A stretch of 64,000 nt of DNA from Candidatus Nitrosocaldaceae archaeon (GCA_026002835.1 BPGC01000003.1:124001-188000); one strand, 5' to 3'; shown: positions 8,221-16,724, counted from the stretch's first letter. The notes: generated from the sequence alone by a model not told the origin. Numbers and translations are program-made.

Positions 8221-9205
8221 TAGTGTGTCGAATAACTGATAGATCACTAGCAACATAAAAGATATTGATCACCATTATAATTAAGATGATATGCCTAGAG
8301 ATTGGAAATCGTATAATGAAGCATTAGTAAGAAGAGGAGAGATATTATTATCATTAGATTTCATTAATAATTGGGATAAGGAATTAGAAGAGATGAATAA
8401 AGGTAAAGAAGGCAAACCTTATCAATATCCTAACTCATTCATATCATTACTAGCAATAATACATGCATATCTATTACCATATAGACAGTTAGAAGGTTTC
8501 ATTAGAGCATTAAGCAATTATACTAACATTAAGGTTCCAGATTATACTAGCATAGCATGGAGAGTTAATAGATTAAATGTTAAGATGGATAATAATATCA
8601 ATACAAATGAACCTATTATTATAGTAGTAGATTCTTCTGGTATTAAAGTAGCTAATAGAGGAGAATGGATGAATAAGAAATGGAAGGTAAGAAGAGGCTT
8701 TATAAAGATGCATATAGCTGTTGATATCAAAAATAAGAAGATAATAGCATTAGAGATAACTAGAGAAGATGTTCATGATAATAAGAAGTTTAAAGACCTT
8801 ATAGATAATATAGATGCTAAAATAGATAAGGTTATAGTTGATGGAGCATATGATAGTAATGATAACTTTAATTATCTAACAGATAAAGGTATAGAACCAG
8901 TAATTAGAGTAAGAAGTAATTCTATAATCAATAATAGTATAAGGGATATGCATGTATTAGATCAATTGAGTGATTATACTAGATGGAAGCATAAGCATGA
9001 TTATGGTAAGAGATGGATAGCAGAATCTGTATTCTCATCATTTAAGAGAATGTTTGGAGAGTATATTAAATCAGTAAGATGGGATAATATGGTTAAAGAG
9101 TTGATGGTTAAAGCAAGTGCATATAACTTGTTTATATCTATGAGTAATGGATATGGTTAAGAGATATATGATATGTACTCTGTTAATGAGTTATTCAACA
9201 CAGCA
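8221..9205 (+). mobile_element. Complete IS5-family insertion sequence, IS903-like group, 985 bp
   Basis: The ends are imperfect inverted repeats: TAGTGTGTCGAATAACT at 8221-8237 and, on the other strand, TGCTGTGTTGAATAACT at 9205-9189. It carries one transposase gene. It is bordered by a perfect 9-bp direct repeat, TAGAGTTAT, at 8212-8220 and 9206-9214. Nine base pairs is the duplication length typical of the IS903 group of IS5. The remnant at 1200-1563 ends in TGCTGTGTCGAATAACT, which independently supports this boundary. The insertion splits one gene, as described under the flanking fragments. Confidence 0.9.
8291..9160 (+). CDS. IS5-family DDE transposase
   Basis: This 289-residue transposase cuts and rejoins the ends of the surrounding element. 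The N-terminal RDWKSYNEALVRRG and the RQLEGFIRAL/VPDYTSIAWRV region match the IS903 branch of IS5 transposases. The catalytic triad is visible as D114 (VVDSSGIKV), D184 (VIVDGAYDS) and E245 (IAESVFSSFKR, the Y/W-x2-E-x2-F-x2-K-like box). The frame is uninterrupted, so the enzyme could be active. The start is the ATG at 8291, about 70 bases from the left end, the same distance as in the decayed copy. Confidence 0.93.
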   Translation: MPRDWKSYNEALVRRGEILLSLDFINNWDKELEEMNKGKEGKPYQYPNSFISLLAIIHAYLLPYRQLEGFIRALSNYTNIKVPDYTSIAWRVNRLNVKMDNNINTNEPIIIVVDSSGIKVANRGEWMNKKWKVRRGFIKMHIAVDIKNKKIIALEITREDVHDNKKFKDLIDNIDAKIDKVIVDGAYDSNDNFNYLTDKGIEPVIRVRSNSIINNSIRDMHVLDQLSDYTRWKHKHDYGKRWIAESVFSSFKRMFGEYIKSVRWDNMVKELMVKASAYNLFISMSNGYG

Positions 9206-9610
9206 TAGAGTTATATTAAAATTATCATAGAGCCCTTTCTTGAACTCTTCTGTTATCTTTTTATTAGTTAATGCTTTTAATGCATCTTTAGATGCTATAC
9301 ATTTAGTTAAATACCTCAATACTAATATGCTACCTTTAAATGATAATGAGTAATAGTATGCTATAGTATCCTTCTCATTCTTAGCCTTTTTGTATGTTAC
9401 TAACCCTCTCTTATGCATTCTTTTTAAGGCTTTGCGTATTGTAGTTTCATAAGATTTATCCAACTTGCCATACTTCCTTAAATCAGATGCATAAACATAC
9501 TTTGCTATATCTCTTGGAGATTGATCCTTCTTTAATGCTAATGCTCTAAGTATATATGGTTCTAAATTCTTCGATGGAGTGCTATCTGTATGCATTGTAT
9601 GGAATGCCAT
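9206..9610 (-). pseudogene. 5' part of split winged-helix gene
   Basis: This segment encodes the N-terminal 135 residues of the interrupted gene. The chain begins MAFHTMHTDSTPSK and has a clear winged-helix region: SPRDIAKYVYASDL as the first helices, then YETTIRKALKRMHKRGLVTYKK as recognition helix and wing. In the present sequence it reads four further residues (CCVE) into the IS and stops at 9191. Before insertion it continued in frame into 8211-7144, giving about 490 residues. A large winged-helix protein next to iteron-like repeats could be a replication initiator or regulator of the integrated element, but that is inference. Confidence 0.8.
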
Positions 9611-9661
9611 GCCATATAATATAGAATAATCATTATCTTTAAGTATTTTGCAATTATCATC

Positions 9662-9802
9662 ATGGACAATAAAATAAGAGTAATAATAGATAGAGAATTG
9701 GCAAAAGAACTAAGATCTATGATGAGGAAGGATGATAGCTATAACACAATTGTAAGGATGTTGTTGGAAGAATATAAGAAGAGGAGGGAGAATAATGGCT
9801 AA
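9662..9802 (+). CDS. Small ribbon-helix-helix protein, 46 aa
   Basis: A short gene starts at the ATG at 9662 and encodes MDNKIRVIIDRELAKELRSM, a helix, then YNTIVRMLLEEYKKRRENNG. This is the strand-helix-helix layout of CopG/Arc-type DNA-binding proteins, with a strand (KIRVIID), helix A (RELAKELRSMM) and helix B (SYNTIVRMLLEEYKKR). It ends inside the next gene (ATGGCTAA overlap), so the two are translationally coupled. Such proteins act as dimeric repressors or as antitoxins. It diverges from the split winged-helix gene across only about 50 bases and could control that shared region. Confidence 0.75.
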   Translation: MDNKIRVIIDRELAKELRSMMRKDDSYNTIVRMLLEEYKKRRENNG

Positions 9803-10442
9803 CATACATAAAGAGAGAGAAGAGGATATATGGTTGGGAGGCAAAAGTCCAAGGCTTACTCCTACACAAAAGAGGAAGATAAAAGAGTACTGCTTAAAAA
9901 GAGATGGAAAGAGATGCATGATTTGTAATAGAGAAGAGCCTAATATAGATAATTTAGAAATCGATCATAAAAATGGTAATCCAGCAGATCATAGAGCTGA
10001 AAATTTAAGACTGGCTCATCACAGATGTAATGCTAGAGAATATCACAAAAGGATGTCTAGTCAATGTCAGAGAGATGCAACTAGGCAGGCATCATCCTTT
10101 AACTCACCAGAAGTTATTCTAAACAGAGAATACGAACCTGCTTTCCGTAAATACTGTTTCAAGAAAGTACTAGAATGTGTTAAAAATGGTACTACAATAA
10201 AAAGAGATGATTTAAGAAAAGAGGCAAGAGATTATGTAGGATGCAGTCTACAAACCTCCTATTCATATATGGAGAGGCTATTTCTTGACAATGGCCCATT
10301 AGAAGAAGTAGAAGATTATTACACTGGAGAGAAATATGTCAAGTTCAAAGATCCTAAAGATGCTAATCTATCAGTAGAGCAACTTATGCTCAAATATCCT
10401 AAAGAAGGAAGGAGGTATTCAAAGAATGTTGATCTTGAATAA
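9795..10442 (+). CDS. HNH endonuclease domain protein
   Basis: The protein is 215 residues. It has an N-terminal HNH/zinc module: CMIC (C41, C44), LEIDHKNGN (the conserved Asp-His at 57-58), RAENLRLAHHRCNA (N70, the His pair at 75-76, and C78). That completes a four-Cys zinc site around a beta-beta-alpha nuclease core. The remaining 130 residues are unrecognised and basic/helical. HNH proteins of this size nick or cut DNA and are common in viruses and integrated elements. The start codon overlaps the end of the ribbon-helix-helix gene. Confidence 0.85.
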   Translation: MANIHKEREEDIWLGGKSPRLTPTQKRKIKEYCLKRDGKRCMICNREEPNIDNLEIDHKNGNPADHRAENLRLAHHRCNAREYHKRMSSQCQRDATRQASSFNSPEVILNREYEPAFRKYCFKKVLECVKNGTTIKRDDLRKEARDYVGCSLQTSYSYMERLFLDNGPLEEVEDYYTGEKYVKFKDPKDANLSVEQLMLKYPKEGRRYSKNVDLE

Positions 10443-10515
10443 CCTTATCTTTTTTATTTATTTCTCTAGCGATTTAATCCTTATTTATCATTATATTAAA
10501 TACATTATTGATGAA

Positions 10516-10538
10516 CATGCTAATCTAGCATTAGCATG
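10516..10538. promoter_or_regulatory. Perfect inverted repeat before the integrase gene
   Basis: CATGCTAAT and ATTAGCATG form 9-bp perfect arms around a 5-base spacer (CTAGC). The repeat ends about 8 bases before a strong Shine-Dalgarno sequence (AAAGGAGGTG at 10546-10555). It could be a dimeric repressor operator or an mRNA hairpin controlling the integrase. The arms are mixed-sequence rather than AT-only, which makes chance less likely. Confidence 0.6.
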
Positions 10539-10561
10539 GGATAGTAAAGGAGGTGCTGATG

Positions 10562-11719
10562 ATGCAGAGTAAAGCAGAACATAAACTATCTATCCCTAGG
10601 ATAAGTAAGAAAGAACAGTTCTTAAAGGATCCAGATGTAAAGAGATGGTTTGATACATTAGCATATAACAGCTATCTAAATGCTGATGTAATGGCTAGGA
10701 GATTAAGACTTTTCTGCGAGAAGACAGATATTTTGCCAGATGATATAGTTAGACTTGCTAGAAAGGATCAGATAGCTCTAAGGAACATAATCTTAGACTT
10801 TATAAATAGATTAAATCTGGAAGGTAAAAGTAGAGAGTATCAGAGAGGTTTTATAAAAGCTATAAAGTCATGGCTTAGATACTGGGATCTAGATATTCCT
10901 AAGAGTATAAAGGTAAAGAATGCACCAAGTGAGATATCAAATAGAGAAAGAGTACCAGATGAAGATGAGTATACAGATGTTATTAATAGAGCAGATATAA
11001 GAGCAAGAGTAATGATTGCTTTAATAAGTAAAGCTGGTTTAAGACTTCAAGTATTAGGCAATTATAATGGTACAGATGGTTTAAGGTTAAAAGATATGCC
11101 AGATATACAAGTAATAAATGGTAAAGCTATATGCAAACAATATCCATGTATGATAAAAGTTAGAGTAGAGTTAAGTAAGAATAGAAGACCATACATAACT
11201 TTTCTAAGCAAGCAAGGAGTAAAGTATTTGCTAGCATATCTTAATGATAGGATAAAGAATGGTGAAGTATTGAATGAAGATAGTCCTATAATAGCATGGG
11301 ATAATAAGCATAGATATGGTTATCCAAAGCATAGGAAGAGTAGATTCATAGTAACAAGTAGAATATCAGCTGAGATTAGAAGAGTTATAAAACCATATAA
11401 GTTTAGACCATATGTATTCAGATCATATTTTGATACACAATTACTATTAGCAGAAAGTAAAGGAAGAATAAATAGAGACTTTAGACAGTTCTTCATGGGC
11501 CATAGTGGAGATATAGAGCATGTATATACATTGCATAAAGGTATGTTACCAGAATATCTAATTAAAGAGATGAGAGATGCATATAATAGATGCGAAGAGT
11601 ATCTAGATCTAGAAGTAAGCAAGAAAGATGATACTGAAGAACTTAAGACTAATATAATAAATAAGATAGCAAGTATGAATAAAGAGGAGTTGCTAAAGGT
11701 TATGAGTATATTCTCATAA
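10562..11719 (+). CDS. Tyrosine recombinase / integrase
   Basis: This is a site-specific recombinase of the phage-integrase superfamily, about 385 residues long. The N-terminal SAM-like core-binding domain covers roughly residues 20-115. The catalytic domain shows the first Arg in ISKAGLRLQVL (about residue 161), the second Arg in FRPYVFRSYFDTQL, the GHS box in FFMGHSGDIEHVYTLHKGM, and the likely nucleophile Tyr in HVYTLH. The form FRSYFDTQLLLAES...FFMGHSGDIEHVY is typical of archaeal integrases of integrated plasmids. ATGs at 10559 and 10562 follow the Shine-Dalgarno sequence; I take the second for spacing. It is the last element gene before tRNA-Arg. Confidence 0.9.
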   Translation: MQSKAEHKLSIPRISKKEQFLKDPDVKRWFDTLAYNSYLNADVMARRLRLFCEKTDILPDDIVRLARKDQIALRNIILDFINRLNLEGKSREYQRGFIKAIKSWLRYWDLDIPKSIKVKNAPSEISNRERVPDEDEYTDVINRADIRARVMIALISKAGLRLQVLGNYNGTDGLRLKDMPDIQVINGKAICKQYPCMIKVRVELSKNRRPYITFLSKQGVKYLLAYLNDRIKNGEVLNEDSPIIAWDNKHRYGYPKHRKSRFIVTSRISAEIRRVIKPYKFRPYVFRSYFDTQLLLAESKGRINRDFRQFFMGHSGDIEHVYTLHKGMLPEYLIKEMRDAYNRCEEYLDLEVSKKDDTEELKTNIINKIASMNKEELLKVMSIFS

Positions 11720-11729
11720 CCAGCAATAA

Positions 11730-11867
11730 CTTAAACAGATAGTAGTTAATGCAAATGAAGCAGAGGTATTGATAATGAAATATGGCTTTATCTATAAAGC
11801 AACATTGCCAAATAAGAAGGTAATTTTAGAAAATTCAAAGTGCATGGTTCCAGATACACATAGTTAG
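11730..11867 (+). pseudogene. ORF fragment next to the tRNA gene
   Basis: An open stretch of 45 codons starts after a stop at 11727 and ends with a TAG immediately before the tRNA-Arg 3' end. It has no plausible initiator at its beginning. The translation opens LKQIVVNANEAEVLIMKYGF. It looks like the tail of a small gene, perhaps truncated when the element integrated. The phrase VNANEAEVL resembles VANANEADEIL of L38e at 12811-13005, but the rest does not match. Confidence 0.3.
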
Positions 11868-11942
11868 CGGGCCCGGGCGGACTCGAACCGCCGACCTACA
11901 GCTTAGAAGGCTGCCGCTCTATCCAAGCTGAGCTACGGGCCC
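11868..11942 (-). tRNA. tRNA-Arg (anticodon TCT)
   Basis: This GC-rich 75-base island folds as a full cloverleaf on the minus strand. The acceptor stem is GGGCCCG/CGGGCCC, the D-stem GCTC/GAGC, the anticodon stem GCAGC/GCTGT with loop CTTCTAA (anticodon TCT), and the T-stem GGCGG/CCGCC with loop TTCGAGT. The discriminator base is G and no CCA is encoded. No intron is present. The 3' end faces the integrase at 10562-11719, which marks it as the likely attachment site of the integrated element. Confidence 0.95.
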
Positions 11943-11966
11943 TAGATATAAGCAATAATTAAACCC

Positions 11967-12770
11967 TTAATAAAACATTAACTCTCTAGCATAACAGTAA
12001 AGATATTGCTGTGCATATCCAGCATATATTCCAAAGTAATCTCTCATCTTCTTAGATGCGGATTTATATGATTTATCAGTAAGATTGTTTATTGGCAAAC
12101 CATAATATTTTCTTAAAACCTTTAATATCCAAGTATCTATAGGAAATGCTTCTAGATGTTCTAATGAGAATAACAATACACAATCTGCTACTTTATTTCC
12201 AACTCCTTTGATATTCATCAATTCATTTTTAGCCTCTTCATACCTTAGATCTTTCAATCTCTCCAACTCTATTATATTATTAGATATAACATAACTAGCC
12301 TCTTTCACATATTTTGCTCTATATCCTAAACCATAACTTGCTAATTCATTTATACTGATATCTGCTAATACTTTAGCCTCTGGGAATAGATTGAATTCAT
12401 AACCATTCCATTTTATCTTCTTACCAAACTTTAAGAGTGATAAAAGCATCTTTCTAATACGCTTAATGTTTGTATTACTAGAACAGATGAATGATATTAA
12501 ACATTGAAACGGATCTTGCCTTATTATCCTTAATCCTTGAAATCTCGATATGGCTTCATTGATTATCTCATCTTTATTTATACTATAATTTATCTTATCT
12601 ATATCATCGTCTAACCTAAAAATATATTTTATATCATTATTATTATATGATTTTCCATTTAAATCATCTGAAATTAGTATAACATCTGAACCGTTTATTA
12701 TGCACCAATTATCCTCTAATCTATACCATATGAATACTTGACCACTCTCTAATGTTAGTCTTAAATTCAT
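11967..12770 (-). CDS. ogg: 8-oxoguanine DNA glycosylase / AP lyase (Ogg)
   Basis: This 267-residue protein removes 8-oxoguanine from DNA and nicks the abasic site. The N-terminal TBP-like half (LESGQVFIWYRLEDNWCIINGSD) and the ISFICSSNTNIKRIRKML helix match the Ogg1 family. The helix-hairpin-helix-GPD motif is MNIKGVGNKVADCVLLFSL with the Schiff-base Lys at K193, and the catalytic Asp is D212 in FPIDTWI. No iron-sulfur Cys cluster is present, unlike the Nth protein at 16793. It lies just past tRNA-Arg, so it is probably the first chromosomal gene beyond the element. Confidence 0.9.
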   Translation of the reverse strand: MNLRLTLESGQVFIWYRLEDNWCIINGSDVILISDDLNGKSYNNNDIKYIFRLDDDIDKINYSINKDEIINEAISRFQGLRIIRQDPFQCLISFICSSNTNIKRIRKMLLSLLKFGKKIKWNGYEFNLFPEAKVLADISINELASYGLGYRAKYVKEASYVISNNIIELERLKDLRYEEAKNELMNIKGVGNKVADCVLLFSLEHLEAFPIDTWILKVLRKYYGLPINNLTDKSYKSASKKMRDYFGIYAGYAQQYLYCYARELMFY

Positions 12771-12810
12771 AGAGTTAGGTATTAATTCTACTAAATGTTA
12801 AGGTATTGAT

Positions 12811-13005
12811 ATGCCTAAACAAGTATTTGATAAAGATGAGATAGTTAGGTTAGCTGATAAAGCTCAAGAGTGTAGAATAGTTAGAAGGAAAGATAAGGTT
12901 AAGATAAAGATAAGAAGGTCTAGAATGCTTTACACCTATGTAGCAAACGCTAATGAAGCAGATGAGATTCTTAATAAGATAAATATAGAGAAAGTAGAAT
13001 TTTAA
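12811..13005 (+). CDS. rpl38e: Ribosomal protein L38e
   Basis: The protein is 64 residues. It matches L38e in length and pattern: a short N-terminus (PKQVFDKDEIVRLADKA), QECRIVRRKDKVKIKIR, LYTYVANANEADEIL and a short acidic end. L38e is an archaeal/eukaryotic large-subunit protein found in only some archaeal groups. It is divergent from ogg, with about 40 bases between the two starts. Confidence 0.85.
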   Translation: MPKQVFDKDEIVRLADKAQECRIVRRKDKVKIKIRRSRMLYTYVANANEADEILNKINIEKVEF

Positions 13006-13069
13006 AATATTATCCATTATTGGATAATATTTTAATTACACTTAAATAATAGTTTCAATCAAGTATAAC

Positions 13070-15448
13070 ATGGCAGCAAGAGACAATATAATTCATAGAA
13101 AAGAAACTATATCTGTAATAGATCCCAAAGATGTTGATGAAGAGACCGTAAATGAGATTATAGAATTTCTTAATAAAGCAGAGAGTGCTGAACAGATTGC
13201 AGATTTTATTGAACTAGAAGAAAATAGAGATATAGGTATAAAGATAGCAGAGCGAATATTAGCAAAAAAGAAAGAAGTTAGAGAATTCAAATCATTAGAA
13301 GATGTAGCAGAGATTCCAATGATTGGACCAAAGAGATTAGCAGATATAATCGAGTCTTTTGAGATAAAGAAAATTGAACCAGAACGATTAGAATTCAAAG
13401 CGTTACTATTGAAGAATCCAAACTATTTTGGAAATGTAAAGGATATAGCAATTGAACCAGTGAAACCTAAACAGAATGATACTAGATATGAAGAGTTAAC
13501 ATGTATAGGATATAACCCAAAGTTTGAGAGGTTGGAAGCAATAGTTCATATAAAGAGAAGTTATGGTTATGGAAGCAGTATATGTGGTAATGGAACTCCT
13601 GAATATGTTAGATTCTTTATAGATTGGAATAACGATGGCAATTGGGAAGATCTAGGAGTAGTAAGTTTTAGAGCATATAACATTCCAGGAAGGAAACCAT
13701 TAGAGTATGATGTTACATTAAAACTAGATGCAAGAAAGAAACCTTGTAATATAGAGAATCTTCCTAGAGTTAAAGCTATTTTATCATGGAATGTAATTCC
13801 TCCAGCAAATGATCCAAATTATACTCCAGTATGGGGTAATAGTAAAAATGCTAATATACAAATAGATAAACGTACTTTAATAATAACGGATATAATCTCA
13901 ACAGATAAACTTAAGATCAATCCAAAACTTATACCTATAATAGATCTTAACAAACCTTTAGAGACTAAAGAACTAGAGTATGATATTCTTCAACTAAATG
14001 AGTTATACAAAGAGAAGGTAAGTGCTAGCAGATTTCTATATCCAACAATTTACAAGATGATATATGCATCTAATATAGAACCAGATTTACCAATAAAAGA
14101 TATTATAAAACCAGAGATCGTTGATGATATACTTAAACTTCAACAGAATATAAGGTATGAAGAATTAACATGTATAGGATATAATAGAGATCAGGACGAA
14201 TTAGTAGCAATTATAAAGATCAAATTACCATCTGGTTATTCTGGAGATCTATGTTCAAAAGGTAGTAAAGAGTATGTAGCATTCTGGGTTGATTATGGAA
14301 GCGGTTGGCAATATGTTGGAACAACATCAGTAAATGTATACGATTTTGCTACCATACCAGCAGAAGGACTAGATTATGCAGTATATCTACCATTAAACTC
14401 ATTAGATAAAAGGCAGTCATGTGAGAAAGGAGCAAAGATATTAAAGGTTAGAGCAATCTTATCATGGAATGTAACTCCTCCAAATAATCCAAACTATAAT
14501 CCTCATTGGGGTAATAGGAAAAATACATTAATACAATTAGAACCTGGCATCTCAACAACTGGCCATAATCCAGTAATCCAATCTGTAGGAAATATGGCAG
14601 TTGCTAACATAAGTGTTAATGGATTAGCAAATGGAACTCCAACTGGAGGAGGATGTGAAGCAAAAGATAGTCCATTTGGTGGAGCAATAAAGATAACTGG
14701 AAAGATAGCAAATCCTCCAGATACACTTGGTGGAGGAGCAAACCCATTACAATATAAAGTATATGTAAGTGACGATGGTATCAACTGGGAACAGTTAACA
14801 AACAAGTTCAATCTATGGTATAACGATCTAATCAATGGCTCTTGGGGAGCAAATACAAAATATGAGCAGAAATTGGATAGTAATGGCTGGTATACATATA
14901 TTGAAGATCTGACAGGAAAACATCAAAGACATGTTACTGAGAATGTACTAGCTATATGGCAATCTAATGGTAAACAAGGCAAATATAAGATCAAGATTGA
15001 GGTCAGAGATCCAAATAATCCTATGATAATATATACAAGTAATGTAGTTGATATAATGGTTAATAATAAAGCACCAAAAGCATCTATAAATATAACCTCT
15101 GGCGGAGGTCCATGTTCTGACTTTAAGATTAATGATAAGATACAAGGAACTTATTCAGCATATAATACAGAATACTTTGGTCAATTGACTATATCTGTAG
15201 AACCTAATCTAGGTGGAGGAAAGTTTGATAAACCATTGCCTGGTTCTTCGAATACTACAATAACTAGAACTTATCCTACAGTAAGCACAAATGGAGAGAA
15301 TGGCATATGGGAATTAGACACAACTGGAATGCCAAAATGTGGTTATATAATAAGAATAAGAGTTTGGGATAGAACGATAGTAAACAATAGTACTTGCAAT
15401 AATTATTCTGACAGTGATGTAGTAGGACTATGTCTAAGGGAAGAATAA
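13070..15448 (+). CDS. Large helix-hairpin-helix protein with duplicated domain, 792 aa
   Basis: The function is unknown. Residues about 20-110 form a helical region with a ComEA-like helix-hairpin-helix (FKSLEDVAEIPMIGPKRLADII), a nonspecific DNA- or protein-binding fold. A domain of about 130 residues occurs twice, each copy opening RYEELTCIGYN: about 139-270 and 362-498. Each has a VRFFIDWNNDG- or VAFWVDYGSG-like strand and ends LSWNV-PP-N-PNY-P-WGN. The C-terminal 250 residues are Gly-rich beta-sandwich-like. There is no signal peptide or membrane segment. I associate this architecture mainly with bacterial genomes, so lateral origin is possible but unproven. Confidence 0.8.
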   Translation: MAARDNIIHRKETISVIDPKDVDEETVNEIIEFLNKAESAEQIADFIELEENRDIGIKIAERILAKKKEVREFKSLEDVAEIPMIGPKRLADIIESFEIKKIEPERLEFKALLLKNPNYFGNVKDIAIEPVKPKQNDTRYEELTCIGYNPKFERLEAIVHIKRSYGYGSSICGNGTPEYVRFFIDWNNDGNWEDLGVVSFRAYNIPGRKPLEYDVTLKLDARKKPCNIENLPRVKAILSWNVIPPANDPNYTPVWGNSKNANIQIDKRTLIITDIISTDKLKINPKLIPIIDLNKPLETKELEYDILQLNELYKEKVSASRFLYPTIYKMIYASNIEPDLPIKDIIKPEIVDDILKLQQNIRYEELTCIGYNRDQDELVAIIKIKLPSGYSGDLCSKGSKEYVAFWVDYGSGWQYVGTTSVNVYDFATIPAEGLDYAVYLPLNSLDKRQSCEKGAKILKVRAILSWNVTPPNNPNYNPHWGNRKNTLIQLEPGISTTGHNPVIQSVGNMAVANISVNGLANGTPTGGGCEAKDSPFGGAIKITGKIANPPDTLGGGANPLQYKVYVSDDGINWEQLTNKFNLWYNDLINGSWGANTKYEQKLDSNGWYTYIEDLTGKHQRHVTENVLAIWQSNGKQGKYKIKIEVRDPNNPMIIYTSNVVDIMVNNKAPKASINITSGGGPCSDFKINDKIQGTYSAYNTEYFGQLTISVEPNLGGGKFDKPLPGSSNTTITRTYPTVSTNGENGIWELDTTGMPKCGYIIRIRVWDRTIVNNSTCNNYSDSDVVGLCLREE

Positions 15449-15455
15449 CCTTCAT

Positions 15456-15478
15456 CTTTATTTTTGAAAAATAAAAAG
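15456..15478. terminator. Bidirectional terminator-like palindrome between convergent genes
   Basis: CTTTATTTTT-G-AAAAATAAAAAG is an almost perfect AT-rich palindrome with a T-run on each strand. It occupies the 31-base gap between the ends of the 792-residue protein gene and gdhA. T-runs are the known archaeal termination signal, and the symmetry would serve both genes. Confidence 0.55.
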
Positions 15479-15479
15479 A

Positions 15480-16724
15480 TTATGGCCAGATACCTCTAGC
15501 ATTTACTGCTTCAACTACTCTATTTACTGCTAATACCATACTTCCTTTCCTAAGATCTACTTTATACTCTTCTGCTGTTTGATATACAGCGTTAAATGCA
15601 TTTACCATTTTATCTTCTAATTTATTGATAACAACTTCATGAGACCAGTAATCCCTAGTCAAATTCTGTACCCATTCAAAGTAACTAACTGTAACTCCTC
15701 CAGCATTTGCTAGTATATCTGGTATAACCATTACTCCTTTATTGAATAATATCTCGTCAGCCTCTGGTGTAGTTGGTCCATTAGCTGCTTCACCAATTAT
15801 CTTTGCTTTTATATTGTTAGCATTATCTTTAGTTATCTGATTTTCATATGCTGCTGGTACTAATATATCACACTCTAATTCTAATAATTCTGCATTAGTT
15901 ATCTCTTTTGCATTTGCAAATCCTTTAACCTTTCCTGTATCAGCTTTATGTTTGATCAAAGCTTCTACATCTAAACCATCATCATTATATACACCGCTCG
16001 TTGAATCACTTACAGCTATTATAGTAGCACCCATCTCACTCAAGAATCTAGCAGCATACGTTCCAGCATTACCAAAACCTTGTATTGCTACTTTAGCATT
16101 ATTCATATCTATATTGGCCTTCTTAGCTCCTTCTCTAACACAAAAGGCTAAACCTTTCCCAGTAGCTTCTGCTCTTCCTTGTGAACCTCCAACTGCTAAC
16201 GGTTTACCAGTTATAACTCCTGGTGTCATCTTACCTTTCAAAGCACTATATGTATCCATTATCCATGCCATCTCTCTACTAGTAGTATAAACATCTGGTG
16301 CTGGAATATCTACTTCTGGTCCTATTATGTCTGATATGGCATACGCATACCTCCTTGTTAACCTCTCTAACTCATTTACACTCATCTTTCTAGGATCACA
16401 TACTATCCCTCCTTTACCTCCTCCTAGTGGTATATCAACTATAGCACATTTCCATGTCATCCATGTTGCTAATGCTTTAACCTCATCTAGTGTTACTGCT
16501 GGATGATATCTTATTCCTCCTTTATATGGTCCTCTTGCATCGTTATGCTGAACTCTATAGCCAGTAAATACTCTAACACTTCCATCATCCATCCTTACTG
16601 GAATAGATACCTCTAATACTCTCTTCGGTTTTCTTAGGAATTGATGTAAACCTTCATCTAGGTTTATCAGCTTTGCTGCGTCATCTAACTGTTTCAATGC
16701 ATTCTCATATGGATTTATACTCAT
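15480..16724 (-). CDS. gdhA: Glutamate dehydrogenase (Glu/Leu/Phe/Val family)
   Basis: The enzyme interconverts 2-oxoglutarate plus ammonia and glutamate using NAD(P)H, the likely ammonia-assimilation enzyme here. At 414 residues it has the usual archaeal hexameric GDH length. Visible motifs are [19 protein letters not shown], the active-site Lys region [16 protein letters not shown], and the Rossmann segment [17 protein letters not shown] (the Gly-x-Gly-x-x-Gly equivalent). It stands alone and is divergent from nth. Its terminator appears shared with the gene at 13070. Confidence 0.95.
   Translation of the reverse strand: MSINPYENALKQLDDAAKLINLDEGLHQFLRKPKRVLEVSIPVRMDDGSVRVFTGYRVQHNDARGPYKGGIRYHPAVTLDEVKALATWMTWKCAIVDIPLGGGKGGIVCDPRKMSVNELERLTRRYAYAISDIIGPEVDIPAPDVYTTSREMAWIMDTYSALKGKMTPGVITGKPLAVGGSQGRAEATGKGLAFCVREGAKKANIDMNNAKVAIQGFGNAGTYAARFLSEMGATIIAVSDSTSGVYNDDGLDVEALIKHKADTGKVKGFANAKEITNAELLELECDILVPAAYENQITKDNANNIKAKIIGEAANGPTTPEADEILFNKGVMVIPDILANAGGVTVSYFEWVQNLTRDYWSHEVVINKLEDKMVNAFNAVYQTAEEYKVDLRKGSMVLAVNRVVEAVNARGIWP

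Noticed and set aside
7144..8256. An independent 370-residue gene starting at the ATG at 8256
   Set aside because: Its first residues are encoded by the insertion sequence, and the frame continues exactly into the fragment at 9206-9610 once the element is removed.
1..11000. A second copy of the tRNA-Arg 3' end (far attachment site) left of the integrase
   Set aside because: No GC-rich stretch resembling the T-arm or acceptor sequence was seen by eye in this AT-rich region. It probably lies outside the window or is lost.
11730..11867. A duplicated L38e gene fragment beside tRNA-Arg
   Set aside because: Only about nine residues (VNANEAEVL) resemble L38e and the rest does not align. It is kept only as an unassigned ORF remnant.
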